A stretch of DNA of 64,000 nucleotides, taken from positions 186,001 through 250,000 of the forward strand of contig NW_026042402.1 of the NCBI RefSeq assembly GCF_023856365.1, in the 5' to 3' direction. The position numbers were made by a program, and so were the translations under genes. This stretch comes from Brienomyrus brachyistius (Eukaryota; Chordata; Actinopteri; Osteoglossiformes; Mormyridae). The notes under the pieces were generated by a model, which saw only the letters and a list, made by a program, of their open reading frames with translations, searched no databases and had not been told where the DNA came from. Shown here piece by piece: positions 34,553 to 47,263 of the stretch (position 1 is the stretch's first letter; every line of letters begins with the position of its first letter).

Positions 34553-34740
34553 TACCCCAGACACTTTTGAATCTTTTGTGTGTCAGCATTTCGGGTGCCC
34601 GGCGGAAAATATAAATGGCGAAAGGGAGACAGACAAAACACGAACCATCTGTAAGGACTGTAGAAAGCTAATGCCGCACACAGCGGCTAATGCTACTACT
34701 AACTACTATGCAAAGCCATTTGCAGCACCATCATAGCTCT
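34553..34740 (+). pseudogene. hAT transposase BED zinc-finger fragment
   Basis: The frame contains TICKDCRK (the C-x2-C pair) and NATTNYYAK, the typical core of a BED finger. The His pair (HLQHHH) follows in another frame, so a one-base frameshift breaks the finger. No catalytic or dimerisation region follows. The repeat at 34974-35463 lies just downstream. Confidence 0.65.
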
Positions 34741-34973
34741 TTATTTAAATTCACTGCACCGGTGAAGAAAACATTTTTAAAAAAATGTTATGTTTATTAT
34801 TGGGTGCTTTCCACTTCATGCACCCACATACAGCGCTAGCTTAAAGCAATGCATTCTGGTCCTGACGCAATGCATCATGGTTATATTTTTTATCGCCCGT
34901 TGCATTACGTCACCATGTCACATGGTACCAAAACTCCGCGAGAGCAAGACACATCAGGCAGCACCTCTTAGCA

Positions 34974-35463
34974 GGCTGCACAGGCTGGATCCGCCTCCAT
35001 TACGACACAACTTTGCCCTTATTGGCTTAAGATTTTAGTTACATACATGACGTTTGTATATCTGCTATTTCTCCCGAGAAGCAGGTAAAGCGGTAACTGC
35101 TTTTCAATTAATTTACTTGGTAAAATTAAATTTAAATAAATGATATGAATATTGTAATAGTACTCGTGAGCTTTGTTTGTTGTTAGTTACTGTAATGTTG
35201 CGCTGCTTTATTTGTTTAATCGTCTTGTCTGTGAAGACATTCAAGTTAATCAAATAAGAACTGCACTGTACACTGTACATGACCATAAAAACTTTGAATC
35301 CTTGAAATAAATGTTTTTGATCTTTTCCTTGGCAGTTATCTTTTTACACAGGGCCTCTATGTACACAATAGTTATTTTTTTCACGACTAACAGTATGGAT
35401 CAGGAGTTGGTTATTGTAAAAGAAGTAATGTGCATGCAGGTGATATTTGTATAGATTTATATT
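34974..35463 (+). repeat. Interspersed repeat, copy 2 (possible hAT 3' region)
   Basis: Partner of 8479-8975 with scattered substitutions and small indels. Its position after a BED-finger fragment suggests the 3' part of a hAT element. Confidence 0.7.
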
Positions 35464-35922
35464 TACCCCTAGGTGATAAGTTTGACAGTCATTTCTTTTA
35501 CCGTTTGGCCTCTCGGTTGAACATAATAGTGGCGCGAGCAGCTCCACTTGGTTTTTTAAAAATACTCAGCCATGAACTTTTGGTGAACTCAGGTGAATCC
35601 CTTCCTTCAGTAGTAAACCTTGGTAGTTTCAGCCGTTTACACATTGTCTCACTAAAAGGTTGATAATATATTTGTCCTTTTACATAGTGATAAAATATAC
35701 GCGATAAAAATGTGAATATTCATAGATTCAGGACTAACAAAGTAGCTAACAGAAACTCAGACTAACAAAAGGTGCAAATACATACTCAGTTGGTTCCATT
35801 GTGTTGATTACATTATAATGTTTACATTGTAATGATTATATCATGGATATTTGGCATACTTTTTATAAAATCGTAATTCTTATATTCTGCGTTATATAGT
35901 GCTAAATAATATTCCATAGATG

Positions 35923-36150
35923 GATGGACTTTATTAATCCCCGTGGGGAAATTGTGTTTTTTATGTCTCCCTCAACTTACTCTTTGTGGAGTAAGTTGTC
36001 CGCGAAGTGCAGCTACCTGTTGGGGCGCCCAGGGAGCTGGGGGTTAAGGGCCTTGCTCAAGGACCCACAGACGTGCTGAGGCTGGGTTAGTTTCAACTGG
36101 TGACCTCATTACAGGCACAAGGACTGACCCCTGCCCCCCAACTGTGTATG
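35923..36150 (-). mobile_element. SINE-like repeat, copy 1
   Basis: On the minus strand it contains cttgagcaaggcccttaacc and ends in a tail reading taaagtcca. A second copy is at 52510-52725. From memory it is a tRNA-derived fish SINE. Confidence 0.6.
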
Positions 36151-36159
36151 AGTAGCATT

Positions 36160-37250
36160 TATGCTGTTTCTTGAGTGTGAGCTAGTACATAAACCAGCTA
36201 GTGCTCACCATTGCAAAAATACTCTAGCTTTCTGTCATACACATTTTTTTATTTTCTTACATTGTCCGTTTTTGTTCATAGTCTGTAATATTCTGAATAA
36301 CGACAATGTAGAGGAAAAACAGATTAAATTCTCCTTGTTTGTAATTTCCCCATGTAATCCACTGCCTTGTGGTAAGAGGTGCAAAAGTCAGACGCGTTGA
36401 ATGATGAGGATACGATATTGAGTTTAGTTCTTGAGAGGATTTATTCATATGATATTTTAACACACAGTACTTTGAACTGGTTTGTTTGGCGCAAAAGGGC
36501 CGATATGCAGACACCATCACACATGGCAAATACGGTCAATGACTGTTTCACTTTGCACCTTCAGCCCTGAGCCGCGTAATCTCAGCACCTTTAATAACAA
36601 CCATTGCTGCCTCCTACAGGTGGGAATACACTTAGACAATAGTAAATATCACTAAGGCAGGCAAGTACCTCTCGTTTCAAGTGTTGCAATACTATATAAC
36701 ATTATATTATAAACAATAAATACGAATAAATAAAAACATTAAACAAATAAACATAATCAATAATATTCATGAATAATTATGCTTAATATACAAATAAAAG
36801 AATAGCTCCTGCAGATGATTTCAGATAACTACTGGAACAATGAGTTCTGGAGGGGAGCAAGCTCTGTTACATGCTATAGAAATGTTGATCTGATTCCTTT
36901 CATTATCAGATTGTTACCACTGTTAAAAACCACAGATATTGTATTCTGATTGTATGCATTTCCTTATTAGGGCATGTCAGTTACTTCTGTTAAAAAATCC
37001 GTTTATTCTGACGTCGTAAATTTCCTGATCAGAGTTTACCCTCTTTAAAGTGATGGAGGTCCACTTGTGCGAAAGATACATCGATATGCATATGAGATTT
37101 CGTTTGTGCCAAAAATATGTAAATAGCACACAGTCCATGTCGACTGAGCATGTGACAAAGAATTTTTCTGTGACAATTCTATTTTGTCAATGAGTTTGTC
37201 TGTGGAGCCCCTGAAGGGACCTAATGGTGTCCGCTAATTAGATACCCAGA
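36160..37250. other. AT-rich, no gene seen
   Basis: Simple AT-rich sequence, especially 36690-36830. No supported frame. Confidence 0.5.
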
Positions 37251-37260
37251 AATAAACTGT

Positions 37261-37537
37261 GTGGCTCCTGCCCAAGCATTGCTGCCCAAACAGCAGCTTC
37301 CTCCTTATGCCACCGAGGGAGGAGTAGCCAGTGGTTCCCCTGCCCCTTCCCCTCTCCCCCCTGCAGACGAGGATCATAACCATTCAGCACCCGACTCTAC
37401 CTCCTTCTCGGTGAAGAAGTGCCGTGGCGAAACACTCAGGCAGCAGGACGAGGTAGCAGAAATTCTTGCCCCTATGTTGGTATGTCCAAATCCTCAAGGG
37501 GGAGATAAGGTTTGCTCATCTGACACTGTAGATGAAG
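37261..37537 (+). pseudogene. Gag-like ORF fragment, 5' part
   Basis: A Pro-rich frame (from MAPAQALLPKQQLPP) ends where a CR1-like LINE enters at 37546. Sequence after the LINE (38541-38754) looks Gag-like, so this may be the start of a retroelement Gag. Evidence is weak on its own. Confidence 0.35.
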
Positions 37538-37545
37538 GAGTTGAA

Positions 37546-38532
37546 CATAAGAACATAAGAACTATACAAACGAGACGAGGCCATTCGGCCCATCAAGCTC
37601 GCTTGGGGAGAACTAAACTAATAGCTCAGAGTCGTTAAAATCTTATCTAGCTCTGATTTAAAGGAACCCAAGGATTCAGCTTGCACTACATTATCAGGAA
37701 GACTATTCCATACTCTACACGCTGCGTAAAGAAGTGCTTCCTTAAATCCAGCTTGAAATGTTCTCCCGCTAATTTCCACCTATGGCCACGAGTTCGTGTA
37801 TTTAAACTAATGCTGAAGTAACTATTTGGTTGAACAGCATCCAAACCTGTTAGAATCTTATATACCTGGATCATGTCCCCCCTCAATCTCCTTTGCTTGA
37901 GACTGAACAGATTTAGCTCAAGTAACCGTTCCTCGTATGACATTCCTCTAAGACCAGGAATCATTTTTGTGGCCCTACGCTGCACCTTTTCTAAGGCCAC
38001 AATGTCCTTTTTAAGATATGGTGACCAAACCTGCACACAATATTCTAGGTGAGGTCTCACCAAGGAATTGTATAATCTTAGCATTACCTCCCTTGACTTA
38101 AACTCCACACACCTGGAGATATACCCCAACATCCTATTGGCCTTTTTTATTGCTTCCCCACACTGGCGAGAATGGGACATGGAAGCATCAACATACACAC
38201 CAAGGTCTTTCTCATGATCAGCTACCTTTATTTCAGTGACACCCATGAAATACCTGTACTTTATATTTCTGCTCCCTAGATGGAGTACCTTATATTTATC
38301 GACGTTAAATTTCATCTGCCAGGTATCGGCCCAGTCACTAATTAAATCAAGATCCCGCTGTAGCTGCTGAGCCACTAATTCAGTATCTGCTACACCACCC
38401 ACCTTGGTGTCATCTGCAAATTTCACCAGTTTACTGTATATATTGGTATCCATATCATTTATGTAAATTAGGAACAATAGTGGTCCTAAAATCGAACCCT
38501 GCGGTACCCCACTATGAACGCAAGCCCACTGT
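37546..38532 (-). mobile_element. CR1-like LINE, 5' truncated, with RT
   Basis: The minus-strand frame (37686-38546) begins at the RT motif GVPQGSILGPLLF, has FADDTK as the catalytic block, and continues to the thumb and C-terminal region. A frameshift near 37715 breaks the last part (TQRVEYG where TQRVVRVW occurs in the copy at 25081). The 3' end closes in GTTCTTATG repeats. An 8-bp direct repeat, gagttgaa, flanks it at 37538-37545 and 38533-38540. The upstream endonuclease is missing, as expected for 5' truncation. Confidence 0.9.
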
Positions 38533-38540
38533 GAGTTGAA

Positions 38541-38754
38541 GGACATTGCCAGTGACCTGCTGGACCCCAGGCAGAACAGGCCTCACCATGCGACAGCCCT
38601 TCAGAGACTGGTCCTCCTGCGCATGGACTGGGGCATGATGCATCAGTTTAAACAGGAGCCTGGTAAATCCTGCGAGTGCTACACCAAGCGACTGATGGCA
38701 GCATTCTCCAACTACAGTGGGATGGACTCCACAACGGACCGAGAGTGTATGTGA
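38541..38754 (+). pseudogene. Gag-like ORF fragment, 3' of the LINE
   Basis: The frame has a capsid-like stretch (GKSCECYTKRLMAAFSNYSG) similar to the major-homology region of LTR-retroelement Gag, then a stop at about 38754. The frame is shifted relative to the part before the LINE. Confidence 0.4.
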
Positions 38755-39151
38755 TGTAAAATACACTAAGATAGGTAAAAACTCTTTTGTGGACTAAGTA
38801 AAACAAACATTTTATGTTCTAGTTTTCTTAAAACTACTGAAACAAATAATTGGCTACACTGCAGTTCCGCTGTTTTGTTTGGCACCCCTGCATGTCGTGC
38901 ATTGTGTGGAAAAAACCTGAAGGCTGAGGAATGTTACGTAACACAGCTAGAATGTAAAAACTCTCTCTGGTGTAATTCACTGCATAAAACCAATGGTGTT
39001 AAGTGTGATGTCTTCTTCATAACACTCCCTGATGTTTGTGTCCGTGACCATGAGATAGGGTGGGCTGCTTTTCTTCCTTCCTTTGACTAGTATTCCTCCT
39101 AAATTGTTCATCTGTATTTGCTGCATTGGTACTTGATGTGCGTGTGCCTTG

Positions 39152-39710
39152 TGTCACGATCGCCATTTAACGGGAGCGGCGGACGGGCAGGAAACAGGCA
39201 AGGCAGGCAGGATACGGGGATTTATTAGGAACACGGGGTGCAGGAAACATCTCACGCAGACGGACTTCAATGACGGACACTGAACTCTAGTAAGACATGA
39301 ACTCAAATAGACAGGACTGATTGAAAATAATCGGACACAGCTGGGTACGATCAGGGAAGCACACGTGGATAATCAGGGGGCGTGGCACACACGGTGGTCA
39401 GACTGTCCGGGACCTCCTCGGGGACTAGGGCAGGAAAGTCTGGAGCTGGGTCAGGGACAGGAGTGGGGCCAGGAACAAGAGCCCCAGGGGGCACAGTCAT
39501 TTGAGGCGGAGGGAGCGCCTCGGGCGTGGGCTCTGGGGCCGCAGGGGGCAGCGGAGGCGGCTGCTCAGGAGCTACGGGCAAAGCAGGCGGCGGCTGCTCG
39601 GGCTCTGGGGCCGCAGGGGGCAGCGGAGGCGGCTGCTCGGGCTGCGCAGGAGCTATGGGCGACGAAGGCAACTGCTCAGACGCTGTAGCAGGAACCCAGG
39701 ACTTTATGCT
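39152..39710 (-). mobile_element. LTR-retroelement 3' fragment (same family as 18050-19296)
   Basis: On the minus strand, a Pro-rich coding end (39351-39671, ending CATPPDYPRVLP) is followed by an LTR ending near tgtcacgatc at 39152. A minus-strand AATAAA lies at about 39220, so orientation is minus. The upstream side ends abruptly near 39710. Confidence 0.7.
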
Positions 39711-39714
39711 CAGC

Positions 39715-41300
39715 CCACTGCTGTTAACTCCGATGACTCACAACTGAGCAGCAATGCACATTTCGAATTCCATCATCAACATCAGGCAGATGACAAGACT
39801 GTTGTGGGTCTCATCAATAAAAACGGTGACTCAGCATACAAAGAGGAAGTGTGATGACTATCGGACTGCTGCAGAGCCAACAACCTGTCTCTGAATGTTG
39901 ACCAAAGAGATGGTTGTTGACGTTAGAAGAACACAAAACACAGAGTGACCACTCTCTGCTGCACATCGATGGCTCATCTGTGGAGATCGTAGAGAGTACC
40001 AGATTCCTTGTTGTCCATCTGGCGGAGAATCTCACCAGGTCCTTCAACATCAGCTCCATAGTAAGGAAAGCACAGCAGCACCTCTACTCTCCACGGAAGC
40101 TCAGAAAAGCCCATCTCCCATTCTCACACTCTATTGGGGAACTGTTGAAAGCACCCTGAGCAGCTGCATCACGGTCTGCTTTGAGAACTGTGTCGCCTCA
40201 GATCACAAGTCCCTACAACAGATAGTGATGACAGGTGAGAAAATCATTGGGAGTATCGTGTTAGAGAAATATGTACTTTTTTTATCATCATTTTGCTAGA
40301 CGCTTAGAAACAACACCCTGCCGCAGCTTGATCTTAATTGAGCAATAACACGTCTCAAGAACTGTCGCTTGAATATTTCCACCCCATATATGGTGACAAA
40401 CAATGTTCAATGTCAGTTGCATATCCTGTTTGTGTACCTCAATAAAAGACACTGCGAGGGGAGTTACTCTTTCGAAGTTGGCTGAGTTCGACTGAGAGGC
40501 TGACACCTCGAGGTCAGGACCGGGCTTCCCTTTGTAAGGAAAAGTGGTAAAAATGTCCCAAGGTTCTTGGTTGATCATTTGAATGCAGACAATGTTAGGA
40601 ATTTATGATCATGGGGGAAGCCAGGGAGAGAATGGGGGTTCCAGTTGGCACCACTATGGTGATAAGGATAAGATAAGGTGATAAGAATTGAATTACAATG
40701 ATCATAAAAGTCTCCACCCTGTCCTGTCCCGTCCCTGTCTCAGGATCCTCACACTCCAGGGGGTCACTCTTTATATGTAAATTCACTCACAACACCTACA
40801 CACAACACCTTGGTGGGGAGGGCCTTTTTGGGTATAAAGGGGGGTGAAGAACTGTCTTCAATTTGTATCTGAGCTGCCTTTCAGTACCCGGTGTGTCTCT
40901 ACACTGTATTACATTGTATTATTTTTGCTGTTCAATAAACCATCATTTTGCTGAAACTGCGGAGACTCTGCAAGTGGATTCCCTACACCTTGCAGCAAGT
41001 AAAACGTCATCACAGCTGTCTGCGTTGTTCTGTGTTCAGAGACTGGTTTGTTTCCAGCGTATCTTCAGAAGAAGATAACCCTAACATATCTCTCCCCTCC
41101 ATCACAGATATTCACACCACACACTGCATCCGCAAAGCCACCACCATTGTGGATGACCCCACCCACCCCTCACATTATCGTTTCACCCTCCTGCCTTCTG
41201 GAAATAGGTCCCGGAGCATTCGGGCCTTTACAGCCAGACTCAAACAGCTTTATCCCCCATGCCGTCAGACTACTGAACTCTCAGGGACTAATCTGATACC
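39715..41300 (+). mobile_element. LINE 3' RT fragment split by a solo LTR
   Basis: Before the break (39890-40258) the frame reads as a LINE RT C-terminus (FLVVHLAENLT, SIVRKAQQHLYSPRKLRKAH). After it (41097-41300) the same domain continues (LPSITDIHTTHCIRKA, DPTHPSHYRFTLLPSGN). The break is exactly the LTR at 40259-41096. Frameshifts and stops are present on both sides. Confidence 0.8.
40259..41096 (+). mobile_element. Solo LTR, 838 bp, inside a LINE
   Basis: Ends are TGTTAG and CTAACA, a perfect inverted pair. It is flanked by tatcg (40254-40258) and tatct (41097-41101), an imperfect 5-bp duplication. Inside are a TATA box (gggtataaagg, about 40839) and a poly(A) signal (aataaa, about 40935) in LTR order, so orientation is plus. 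No internal coding region remains, consistent with LTR-LTR recombination. Its parent family (endogenous retrovirus or other LTR element) is not determined. Confidence 0.82.
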
Positions 41301-41769
41301 ACACACACATACACTCATTAACACACTTTATTATTTAACTACTATTTTTTATCTTATTGTCGCCATGTTTACAGTTACTTTTATTTATTTTTATTGCTAC
41401 CTCATTGGACAACCAAACTGCGCCTTCTCAGTACTGGGTTTACTGTGCTGTTTGTGCTCGTTGGTGTCAGTTGTCCTCTCTTTTTGCACTGTCCTGCAAT
41501 GTTTGCACAGTTTTTGCTCATTATGCACCATACAGTATGTTGCTAGGTTGGTATGTGTTAGTCTTCTGTTAATTTAAGTAGCACCTTGGTCCGAGGGAAA
41601 CAGTTTCTTTTGTAACTGTACTATACTCAACTGTGTAAAGTTAAAAATAACATTAAAGACCTACTTGACTTTTACTGAACAGGTGCTAAAGTGAAATTAC
41701 TTGCTTCTGGGAAAGAACTCCAGCTGAAATTCTGTACAACAATTATGGGAGACATATGGGAAGGACGCG

Positions 41770-41997
41770 GTGTCAGACCTGCCCCAGTGGGACGAATGTG
41801 GTTTTCCTAGTAACAGCAGCTTCAGTCCCAATCAGATAAGCCAGATGCGTCTGAAATTAGAGGAACGGGATCAGACTGGTTGCTCAGGGACTAATGTGGT
41901 AGAACTAAAACAGAGACAAATTGGACGGTGTTTCAATTGTGGGAAAATGAGACAAAGCAGGCAGAGGAGATGCGGGTGGCAAAGAAGCATGAGATAA
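41770..41997 (+). pseudogene. Gag nucleocapsid-like fragment
   Basis: A 75-residue frame ends in RCFNCGKM, the first half of a CCHC zinc knuckle; the His and last Cys are not in the expected spacing. It could belong with the Gag-like pieces at 37261-38754. Confidence 0.4.
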
Positions 41998-42451
41998 GGA
42001 ATGCAGAGAATGTGGATGAGGGTGAGACTCCTGTGAAAACTGTGTATTGAAAATTAGGGCCATAGTATTGTCATCCATCCTGTCAGGGTATGGAAATACA
42101 CTGAGGGTAAATGGCCTAATGCAGGAAGTGTCTTAATCCTATAACATCCAGCTGATTCAGGCTGTGGGGGACAGTGTAGTACTGCACTCTTCTGGCTGGG
42201 ACCTTGAATAAATGAATGAATGTTACATTTATACAGCCCTTTTCTAAGATACACAAAGAGCTTTACAGAAGCACTGGGGAGCCACTTCAACCCAAACGTG
42301 AGGCAGCAGGAGAGGGGGCCCAGGCAGAGAGAACAGCCAACAAGACGGGTGCTTCCACAGACAGGACGGGGGCCCCGGCAGACCAACGCTGACGACTCCT
42401 GGGACCAAGTCAACAGAGCAGCTGTCGTCATTGTGACTCACCCTCATACAT

Positions 42452-42727
42452 CCATCCATTGTCTAAACCGCTTATGCTACTGGGTCGCGGGGGGTCCAGA
42501 GCCTATCCTGGCAGGATCTGTGCACGAGGCAGGGAACAACCCAGGACGGGGGGGCAGCTCATTGCAAGGCACATTCACACACCATTCACACACACATGCA
42601 CTCCTACGGCCAATTTAGCAAGAGAGAACATGCAAACTCCCCACACATGTGACCCAGGCGGAGACTCGAACCTGAGTCCCAGTGGTGGGAGGTAACAGTG
42701 CTAATCACTGCACCACCAAGCAGCCCC
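42452..42727 (-). mobile_element. tRNA-derived SINE with 12-bp target-site duplication
   Basis: Same family as 9319-9684 but with an internal deletion in the body. Flanked by accctcatacat at 42440-42451 and 42728-42739. Confidence 0.9.
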
Positions 42728-43194
42728 ACCCTCATACATGATTTCTGATTCTTGATTTTAATCCCCTTTTCTGTTTTTGGCAACATATAAAGTGCTGTGA
42801 ATGTCACTGTCAGATTGTCATATCATCCTCCAGTTGTCCCTTGTCACCCTGGATGCACATTGAGTGTTTGCTAAATATTTTATCTTGTAGTGTTCCTGAT
42901 TTTTTCCTGTGTTTTAATTTGCAATTCTCAAATTTCATGACTGGCATCCGTGGGGACGATTAATTAAACCTGTTAACTCTGCACTTCAATTTCAAACTGT
43001 TGGTAACATGTGTACATATTTTTGTCTGATCTTTTCACCACCAGGTGGCGATATAGCAACTCCAGAGTTATTGATGGCTAGAACAAAAAAAACACAGTAA
43101 CACAGAGGTGTAGCTAAAAATTCTGGGCCCCTGACAGAATGTCACCTTGCGCCCTCTGTCGAATTTTACATTCTGTGAAAGAGATTTGTTGAGC

Positions 43195-44150
43195 CATCTT
43201 CCAATGTAATCCAATCCAGCTCTTTATTTGAAAAGCACTTTAAACAACCTTATGGACCAAAGTGCTGCACAAAGGAATAAATAAAAACATTCACACACTT
43301 AAAAACGAAGTAAAAGAAATTTAATAAAAACCAAAACATTCAATGTGAGTAAAAGGCCATTAATAAAAATTTAAAAAAATCAATTAATTAATAAAGAAAA
43401 GGCTAAGATTAAAATAAGATTTACTATTAAAATTAACATCTCACAATGTGTCAAAGGTGAAGGAGAAGAGATTAGAAGAGATTTAAAAACGGACAGAGGG
43501 GATTCCTCTCTAATGTGAAAAGGCAAGTCATTCCACATTTTAGGAGCTGCGACTGCAAAGGCTCGATCCCCTCTAAGCTCACGCTGAGTCTTAGGAACCG
43601 TCAGGAACAGCTGATCAGCTGACCTGAGAGAGCGGGTGGGGGTGTAAGGGTGAAGCAGCTCACAGAGGTCAGATGGAGCAAGACCACTGAGGGCTTTAAA
43701 AGCAAATAACAGAATTTTAAAATGAATCCTAAAATGTACGGGCAGCCAGTGGAGTGAGGCTAAAATGGGGGAGACATGCTCATATTTCCATGTGCGGCAG
43801 CATTTTGAACCTTCTGGAGGTGAACAATAGTGGAGCCTCTAACCCCAACATAGAGGGCGTTACAGTGGTCCAAACTAGTAGTGACAAAAGAGTGGATTAC
43901 TGTCTCAAAGTGCTGCCTAGAAAGAATTGGCTTTATTTTGGCCAACTGCCTCAATTGTAAAAAGCTTGACTTGACAACTAACCTTATCTGAGTGTCAAAC
44001 TTAAGGTTGGTGTCGACTTTATGTGTGTGATGTGTGATGACTGGTTTACAATATTGTTCCAAGGAACCTAAAATTACAGTGGAGGTCAGAGGAGTGGAGT
44101 TACCAAAAACCAACACTTCTGTCCATTACCTCCCCACTTCCTTGTTAGTT
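43195..44150 (-). mobile_element. L2-like LINE 3' end
   Basis: The minus-strand frame 43760-44116 reads as RT C-terminal sequence (DTNLKFDTQIRLVVKSSF, HFETVIHSFVTTSLDHC). Downstream, other frames continue with LHWLPV and KALSGLAP and a Trp-containing end, then a non-coding tail. Frameshifts make it inactive. Confidence 0.8.
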
Positions 44151-44154
44151 ACAA

Positions 44155-45410
44155 TATTTGTTCTGCATTACTGTACTGCTTTGGAGCCTTTTGATATTAA
44201 GGTGAATAACACAGGTGAAAAATTAAGGTGAAAAAAGAGACAGATGCATTGACAGCAGTCGTGGCCACACTTTGGACTGGGAGTGTAAGAGCAAAGGAAA
44301 CTGAATCCACTATGTTCTGTCCTGTAAATTTTTATTAAACACCACATGACACACATACGAGTCCTGTTTTAACTTTCAGGGCTGATGGTCTGCAGCCTGG
44401 CTTGTGTTCTACAGTGCAGCGCAGGTGCAGTCACTGTGCTGAGCCCGGCGTTATATTAATGACGCAGCCTTTCACACTGACCAGTGAGAAATAACCTTGA
44501 AAATGACTGTGCTCTTTGTGGTTCTCCTTTTTTCTTACCACCAAGCAAGAGACTAAACATATTTTCTACTTATCAGTTATCAGAAATCAGAAATGTCATG
44601 CAGTAATCAGAGGTTAGACAGCAAGAATGACTTTTGTATTTTTATCTTTTGTCAATCTTTTATCCAGCGACTACTAATTCTCATCGGGGTCTGGAGAGGG
44701 TGGGACCTGTCCCAGGAAGCACAGAGCACAGGCCTGCATGGGATGCCATTCCACACAAGCAAAAACAATTAAGATGGTCAGATTTGCCTCACTGTGTGAT
44801 TTTGACTGAAAGATGAACTAAGCACAGTCTTGTGTGTATAAAAATGCGTAGATTCATTTAACTTTAACAATGAGATTCAGCAACATGACCTTATAGTGTT
44901 AATGATCGGTATCTTACTGGTATTAACTGAATTATGCAAAATTCTACATTATTCTATATTATTGCACCCAAATTGTTCATACTGACTAAATGTAATTACT
45001 GACATCCTGGACATACTGCTTTTTAGGTTTGAATTTAAAATGTTAGTAGACAAATTCATGCTGTCAATAACATCTCACTTGCTCACCCACTTTTAGATAA
45101 AAATACCCTTTGTGGTTTTTCTAGTGAAGCAGTGGGCCTGAGCTGAGGACCTGATGGTTGTGTGGTTTTCGCTCACTGAGAAGAGAGACACAAACACCCT
45201 GCTCTCAGTCGGTCAGTCTTCCTGTAAAATGCAGAGGTGAGACTGCTAGTGGAAAATTACTGACTGCAGCGTCAACAACACATATAAACAGCAGCACAAA
45301 CAAAATGTTCCACAAATGCAGGACATCTGTATGCTTACAGCACACATCAGACACGCTGACCCTCAGCACTGAGCTCCTCCAGGCTCTGTGCTCTCCCTCT
45401 TCTCTTCAAT
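44155..45410. other. No supported gene
   Basis: Includes a degraded SINE-like segment (about 44660-44760) and a signal-peptide-like start (MTVLFVVLLFSYHQ, ATG at 44503) that stops after 17 codons. Stretches near 45165 and 46605 resemble each other and might be a decayed gene part. Confidence 0.35.
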
Positions 45411-45419
45411 TTCTACACA

Positions 45420-45830
45420 AATCACTGCTGCTCCAGTGAAGATCCTGAATTTTGCAGGTGATACTACTGTGTTTGCCATCATAACTGAAGGTGATGAGTC
45501 TGCCTACAGACTGGAAGTCGTACAGCTGACCATCCAGTTCTGAACTCACATTATCCCAAATGTCCACATGCTTAGACTCCTCTCATCATCAGGGAGGAGC
45601 GTCCCTTGGCACTGTAGAGTAGATGGATGAGAGCAGGCTGATAACAAGGCTGTCATCAATTTTATGTGACACCTCTCACCCCCCCAGCAGACTATGGAGG
45701 CCCGTAAGGGCAGCTCCTTCAGTAAGAGACTCAGACACCCGGCGTGTGACAGAACGGTACCGCAGGTCATTGGGCCCCACAGCAGTCAGGCTTTATAATC
45801 TGCACTCTGCTCATTGAACTTTTCCCCTGT
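45420..45830 (+). pseudogene. Decayed LINE 3' coding end
   Basis: The frame contains RRVTERYRRSLGPTAVRLYN, a common end of fish LINE polyproteins. Heavily degraded upstream. Confidence 0.5.
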
Positions 45831-46751
45831 TCACTGTCTTCTGATACAGTTTCTATCTGCTGCTGATCTGCAATATTGTTCCTCCTTATTCACTGATGTG
45901 CAGTGTTGCATTGAGCCAGTGCATTATGCCCTGTGTGGCAGCTTCCTTTGGGAGGCTAATATCTGGCACATGAGCAATAATGTTACATGCAATAGGATTG
46001 TGTATAAGTTAAGGATTGTGTATAAGTTAATTTTAATATTCCTATAATATTCCTCTGTATGTAATATATTCTTATTTTTTGTTTCTATTATTACCCTATA
46101 TTTATATATACATCCATTTATTTTACATTCATAATGATGTTGTTTGTTGTTTTGTGCCCCACTGCTCTTGTAACAAGCCTCAGTCTTGACTCTCCCTTTT
46201 AAGGTCTTGGCCTTAAATCACACTCGATATAGGTGGTGTCGTCCCCATCACCCTGACCAGGATACATGCTGTAAGATTAATGGATGGTGTTTATCTGTGT
46301 GATGAAAAAGAATGTGAATAAAACAAAAATGTACCATTATAAATGGGAGCCCTAGGATGTGTGGTGGTTAGAGATGTGGACTGATGAGAATTTTGCTTTT
46401 CTAAAGTTCTGTTGTGAAAACTGTACATTCCGTTCCATGTACAGTAGTGATATGTAGCAATCATGTGCTCCAGTCAAATGTCCAGCTGCATGAATAATAA
46501 TGGTGGCTTGTTTGGATAAAATAACTTAGGCTGAATACTTGAAAGCGTGACCTGGGTGAGGTAGAGAGGAAACAGGGTCTTACAAGAAGCAGATATTGTT
46601 CTGTCTGTGTGGTTTTTACTCTTTGCAAAGTGAGTCCAGCACAGTGCAGTCAGTGGGTCAGTCTTCCTGAGCTGCATCTAACCAGTGGAAACATCTGCAG
46701 CACTGCAGAGAAGCACTCAGCAGACAAACAAACCCAAACAGCTTACAGCTG

Positions 46752-46950
46752 TATGTCACTTTTGGACAGAGGTGGACAAAGTACACAACTTCACTACTTG
46801 AGTTAAGTATAGATACTCCTCGTCAAATAATACTCAAAGTTTTTCAGTTAATTTTTTACTTCAGTTAAAGTACTGGAGTATTTGCATCTAAAAATACTTA
46901 AGTATTCAAAAGTACATTATGTTTTAAATGCAAGACATTTTTCAGAACCT
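46752..46950. repeat. DNA-transposon-like repeat fragment
   Basis: gaggtggacaaagtacac and nearby acttgagttaagtatagat motifs resemble a common fish non-autonomous DNA transposon. Family not determined. Confidence 0.4.
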
Positions 46951-47148
46951 AATGACTCCTGAACACCCCACTGAATACACTGACTGGCTTGTACATCTTG
47001 TAGAATAAAAAGCTTGTGGAATATGATACAATGACTATAGAAACACAACTGACATAACAAAAGTACAGCCATTGTCATTTTCATCTTATTTAACACCCCC
47101 CACCCCACTCACACAAAAGAGCATGGTAGTGTTCTTACAGAGCCGTAG

Positions 47149-47263
47149 CAGTGTGTGTGTGTGCATGTGTGCATGTGTGTTTGTGTGTGTGTGTGTCTAT
47201 GTGTGTGTGTGTTTGTGTGTCTGTGTATGTTTGTGTGTGTGTCTATGTGTGTGTATGTTTGTG
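47149..47263. repeat. (TG)n-rich microsatellite
   Basis: Interrupted TG repeats with TGTCTATG variants. Confidence 0.9.

Noticed and set aside
44390..44440. Recombination-signal-like ggcttgtgt ... cactgtg
   Set aside because: Nonamer has mismatches, the spacer is 24 bp, and no J or D coding end follows; NITRs do not rearrange.
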